Assembly: GCA_004555725.1 (NCBI GenBank)
Contig: SFHC01000013.1
Coordinates: 1-58,470, forward strand
Direction of reading: 5' to 3'
Length of the DNA: 58,470 nucleotides
Source: [Eubacterium] saphenum
Lineage (GTDB): Bacteria > Bacillota > Clostridia > Peptostreptococcales > Anaerovoracaceae
The position numbers and the translations under genes were made by a program. The notes below the pieces were generated by a model that worked only from the letters and a program-made list of their open reading frames with translations, was not told the origin of the DNA and did not search any database. Positions 56,734 through 58,470 of the stretch are shown piece after piece (position 1 is the stretch's first letter; every line of letters begins with the position of its first letter).

Positions 56734-57219
56734 ATGACATTAAATCACAGCATTTTGCTTCAGCTGGTTTCCTGCACGATCGGCTGTATCGGCGTCTGCT
56801 TCTGGTACAACGGAAAGGGAAAACAGCTCTTCTTTACAGCAGTCGGCGCATTCCTCACATGGGGTGTGGAAGTGCTGGCGCATAACCTGACAGACAGTAA
56901 TTTCATGTCTACGTTTCTCGCCGCCGTTTTTGTCGCATTCTATGCAGAACTGATGGCAAGAGTGTGCCGCGCGCCATCGACGATTTTTTTGACGGCGGGA
57001 GCGTTTCCGCTGGTCCCGGGAGCAAGCCTGTACAGCAGCATGCATAATGCCGTTCTGGGAGAGTTTATGCCCGCGGCGTATAACCTGTTCCAGGTCATTG
57101 CTGTAGCCATGGCCATAGCACTCGGGTTCATTGTGGTCAGTATTCTCCGCCGGTATGTGACCTTTGCCGTAAAATATCATAAACACAAGCAGCGTCTGCG
57201 CGCTCAGAGAAAGAGCTGA
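56734..57219 (+). CDS. Threonine/serine exporter family protein, small subunit (DUF3815, YjjB-like)
   Basis: A 161-residue membrane protein equivalent to the C-terminal half of ThrE. Four to five hydrophobic segments are visible, with the family motif APSTIFLTAGAFPLVPGASLY near residue 88 spanning slightly over its core. It is translationally coupled to the DUF1212 gene and would form one transporter with it. A basic tail (KHKQRLRAQRKS) ends the protein. Confidence 0.9.
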   Translation: MTLNHSILLQLVSCTIGCIGVCFWYNGKGKQLFFTAVGAFLTWGVEVLAHNLTDSNFMSTFLAAVFVAFYAELMARVCRAPSTIFLTAGAFPLVPGASLYSSMHNAVLGEFMPAAYNLFQVIAVAMAIALGFIVVSILRRYVTFAVKYHKHKQRLRAQRKS

Positions 57220-57244
57220 ACCGCCGGCCTTAGAATGAAATCAC

Positions 57245-57281
57245 GCAGGATTCCCATGCCGGTGGAATCCTGCTCTTGTTT
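57245..57281 (+). terminator. Terminator of the exporter operon
   Basis: A 10-bp perfect stem (GCAGGATTCC, 57245-57254, with its complement, 57264-57273) is followed by TCTTGTTTT. Confidence 0.85.
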
Positions 57282-57283
57282 TA

Positions 57284-57292
57284 TGCTATAAT
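57284..57292 (+). promoter_or_regulatory. Extended -10 promoter of glyA
   Basis: TGCTATAAT, directly after the exporter terminator and about 80 nt before glyA; no clear -35. Confidence 0.6.
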
Positions 57293-57373
57293 AAATATAC
57301 ATATGCCCTGAGCATATGCTTGCAGGCAAAAGGGGAAAACGTTGTCGGTATTGCAAGGGAATGGAGGATCCAT

Positions 57374-58470
57374 ATGTTTGACAGAAACGGAAAGGACAAC
57401 AGCAGTTACAACGTGGAGAACTACACCTTTATCAAGGAGCATTCTCCAAGAGTCGGTAAACTGATCCAGGAAGAGTATGAGCGTCAGCAGCATAATATCG
57501 AGCTGATTGCGTCTGAGAATTACTGCTCGGAGGCAGTGCTCGCGGCATGCGGAAGCTGTCTCTCATGGAAGTATGCAGAGGGCTACCCGACGAACAGACA
57601 CTCTGGAAATGAGTCGAGGTATTACGGCGGAACCAAGTATGTCGATGAGCTAGAGGAGTACTGCTGCGATCAGTGGAGAAACGTATTTCACACGGATTAT
57701 CATGTCAATGTTCAGCCGCACAGCGGTTCGCAGGCAAATTTTGCCGCGTACAAGGCAATTCTCAAGCCGGGAGACACGATTCTGGCAATGAGCCTGGACA
57801 ACGGCGGCCATCTTTCTCACGGTTCATCCGTCAACTTCAGCGGAAAACTGTATAACTGCGTGTTCTACGATGTAGACGAGAACGGAAGAATCGACATGGA
57901 AGATGTCCGGAAGAAAGCGCGTCAGTACCGTCCGAACCTGATTTTGGCGGGCGCGAGCGCATATTCAAGAATTATTGATTTCCAGGCATTTTCTGAAATT
58001 GCAAAAGAATACGGCGCATATTTCATGGTCGACATGGCACATATCGCCGGTCTGATTGCGGGCGGGGAGCACCCGACACCGTTCGGATATGCGGATATCA
58101 TCACGACGACTACGCACAAGACACTCAGAGGACCGCGGGGCGGCATGATTTTCTGCAAAAAAGAACTGGCCAAGAAAGTAGACAGTGCAGTATTTCCGTA
58201 TGCGCAGGGCGGTCCGCTGATGCATATCATCGCCGGAAAAGCGATCTGTGCGGAAGAGGCGCAGACACCGGAATATAAGGAGTATATCCATCAGGTGGTG
58301 GTTAACTGCAAGGCGTTCTGCGATGAATTCCTGAAGATGGGATATAAGGTAGTTACAGGAGGAACGGACAATCACGTCTTTCTCATTGACCTGTCTGATC
58401 ATACGTTTACCGGAAAAGATCTTCAGGATGCGCTGGACGAGGTCGGCATCACGCTGAACAAGAACGCGAT
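57374..58470 (+). CDS. glyA: Serine hydroxymethyltransferase, truncated by the window end
   Basis: The first 365 or so residues of a PLP enzyme converting serine and tetrahydrofolate to glycine and methylene-THF. The frame is open to the window edge. Signatures include IELIASENYCSEAVL near residue 45, the NRHSGNESRYYGG segment, VQPHSGSQANFAAY, DMAHIAGLIAGG, and the PLP-binding lysine (about Lys249) in TTTTHKTLRGPRGG. Substitution of the usual YAEGYPGKRYYGG by a longer YAEGYPTNRHSGNESRYYGG-like stretch sets it apart from typical GlyA. The GGAGG site is 6 nt before the ATG. Confidence 0.94.
   Translation, partial: MFDRNGKDNSSYNVENYTFIKEHSPRVGKLIQEEYERQQHNIELIASENYCSEAVLAACGSCLSWKYAEGYPTNRHSGNESRYYGGTKYVDELEEYCCDQWRNVFHTDYHVNVQPHSGSQANFAAYKAILKPGDTILAMSLDNGGHLSHGSSVNFSGKLYNCVFYDVDENGRIDMEDVRKKARQYRPNLILAGASAYSRIIDFQAFSEIAKEYGAYFMVDMAHIAGLIAGGEHPTPFGYADIITTTTHKTLRGPRGGMIFCKKELAKKVDSAVFPYAQGGPLMHIIAGKAICAEEAQTPEYKEYIHQVVVNCKAFCDEFLKMGYKVVTGGTDNHVFLIDLSDHTFTGKDLQDALDEVGITLNKNA

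Noticed and set aside
1..58470. tRNA or rRNA genes, insertion sequences, prophage or integrase
   Set aside because: None was recognised on either strand; no transposase, integrase or tRNA cloverleaf was seen.

Overview
The window is a gene-dense stretch of about 50% GC from an anaerobic Gram-positive bacterium, most likely a member of the Clostridia (Bacillota). The support is a four-subunit 2-oxoacid:ferredoxin oxidoreductase, a flavodoxin/ferredoxin fusion protein, radical SAM and NadA iron-sulfur enzymes, a Firmicutes-type division and cell-wall (dcw) cluster opening with mraZ, MutS2, NiaR control of NAD synthesis, strong AGGAGG ribosome-binding sites and sigma-A-like promoters, many with a TGn extended -10. 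I cannot name the genus from sequence alone.

Layout. 1-8.7 kb: a possible minus-strand small RNA, a LysR regulator, a MinD-like P-loop ATPase in one operon with the oxidoreductase (ferredoxin, alpha, beta, gamma), an acyl-ACP thioesterase, and a large membrane-anchored 5'-nucleotidase-like protein whose metal ligands appear lost. 8.8-21.5 kb: the dcw cluster mraZ-rsmH-ftsL-pbp-murF-mraY-murD-ftsW-murG-ftsQ-ftsZ, starting from a promoter overlapped by three 10-bp-spaced MraZ-type repeats; murE, murB, murC and ftsA are not here. 21.5-28.6 kb: an rRNA/tRNA 2'-O-methyltransferase, zapA, mutS2, a DUF523 protein, argS and a radical SAM gene. 28.58-28.89 kb: a tandem array of about 122-bp units that fold into two hairpins with compensatory base changes; this is the strongest candidate for something undescribed. 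28.9-34.5 kb: a TPR protein, a LytTR regulator, rpsB-tsf with a structured leader, a fluoride channel, and the flavodoxin/ferredoxin protein.

34.6-39.0 kb is an NAD synthesis locus: nadA on the minus strand diverges from nadB-nadC-niaR, and both promoters have the sequence TCTTG(A/T)CA built into their -35 boxes, suggesting joint repression by NiaR. 39-46.9 kb: ridA, a BusR-like GntR/RCK_C regulator (probable c-di-AMP sensor), a gene-poor 900-bp stretch carrying a minus-strand transcription unit with a consensus promoter, a terminator and only mini-ORFs, then mrp, glpK, mntP, rdgB, a YihY-family membrane protein and a lipid kinase. 46.9-51.4 kb: three secreted cell-surface proteins (G5-NlpC/P60, Big_2-transglutaminase, Big_2-YdjY-like), each with its own expression signals. 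51.4-58.5 kb: a DUF815 ATPase on the minus strand, valS with a terminator-like hairpin in its leader, a two-gene ThrE/YjjPB-type exporter, and glyA, cut by the window end.

Most genes lie on the plus strand; nadA, the DUF815 gene and the two putative RNA units are the minus-strand exceptions. No rRNA, tRNA, CRISPR array, transposase or prophage gene was recognised.
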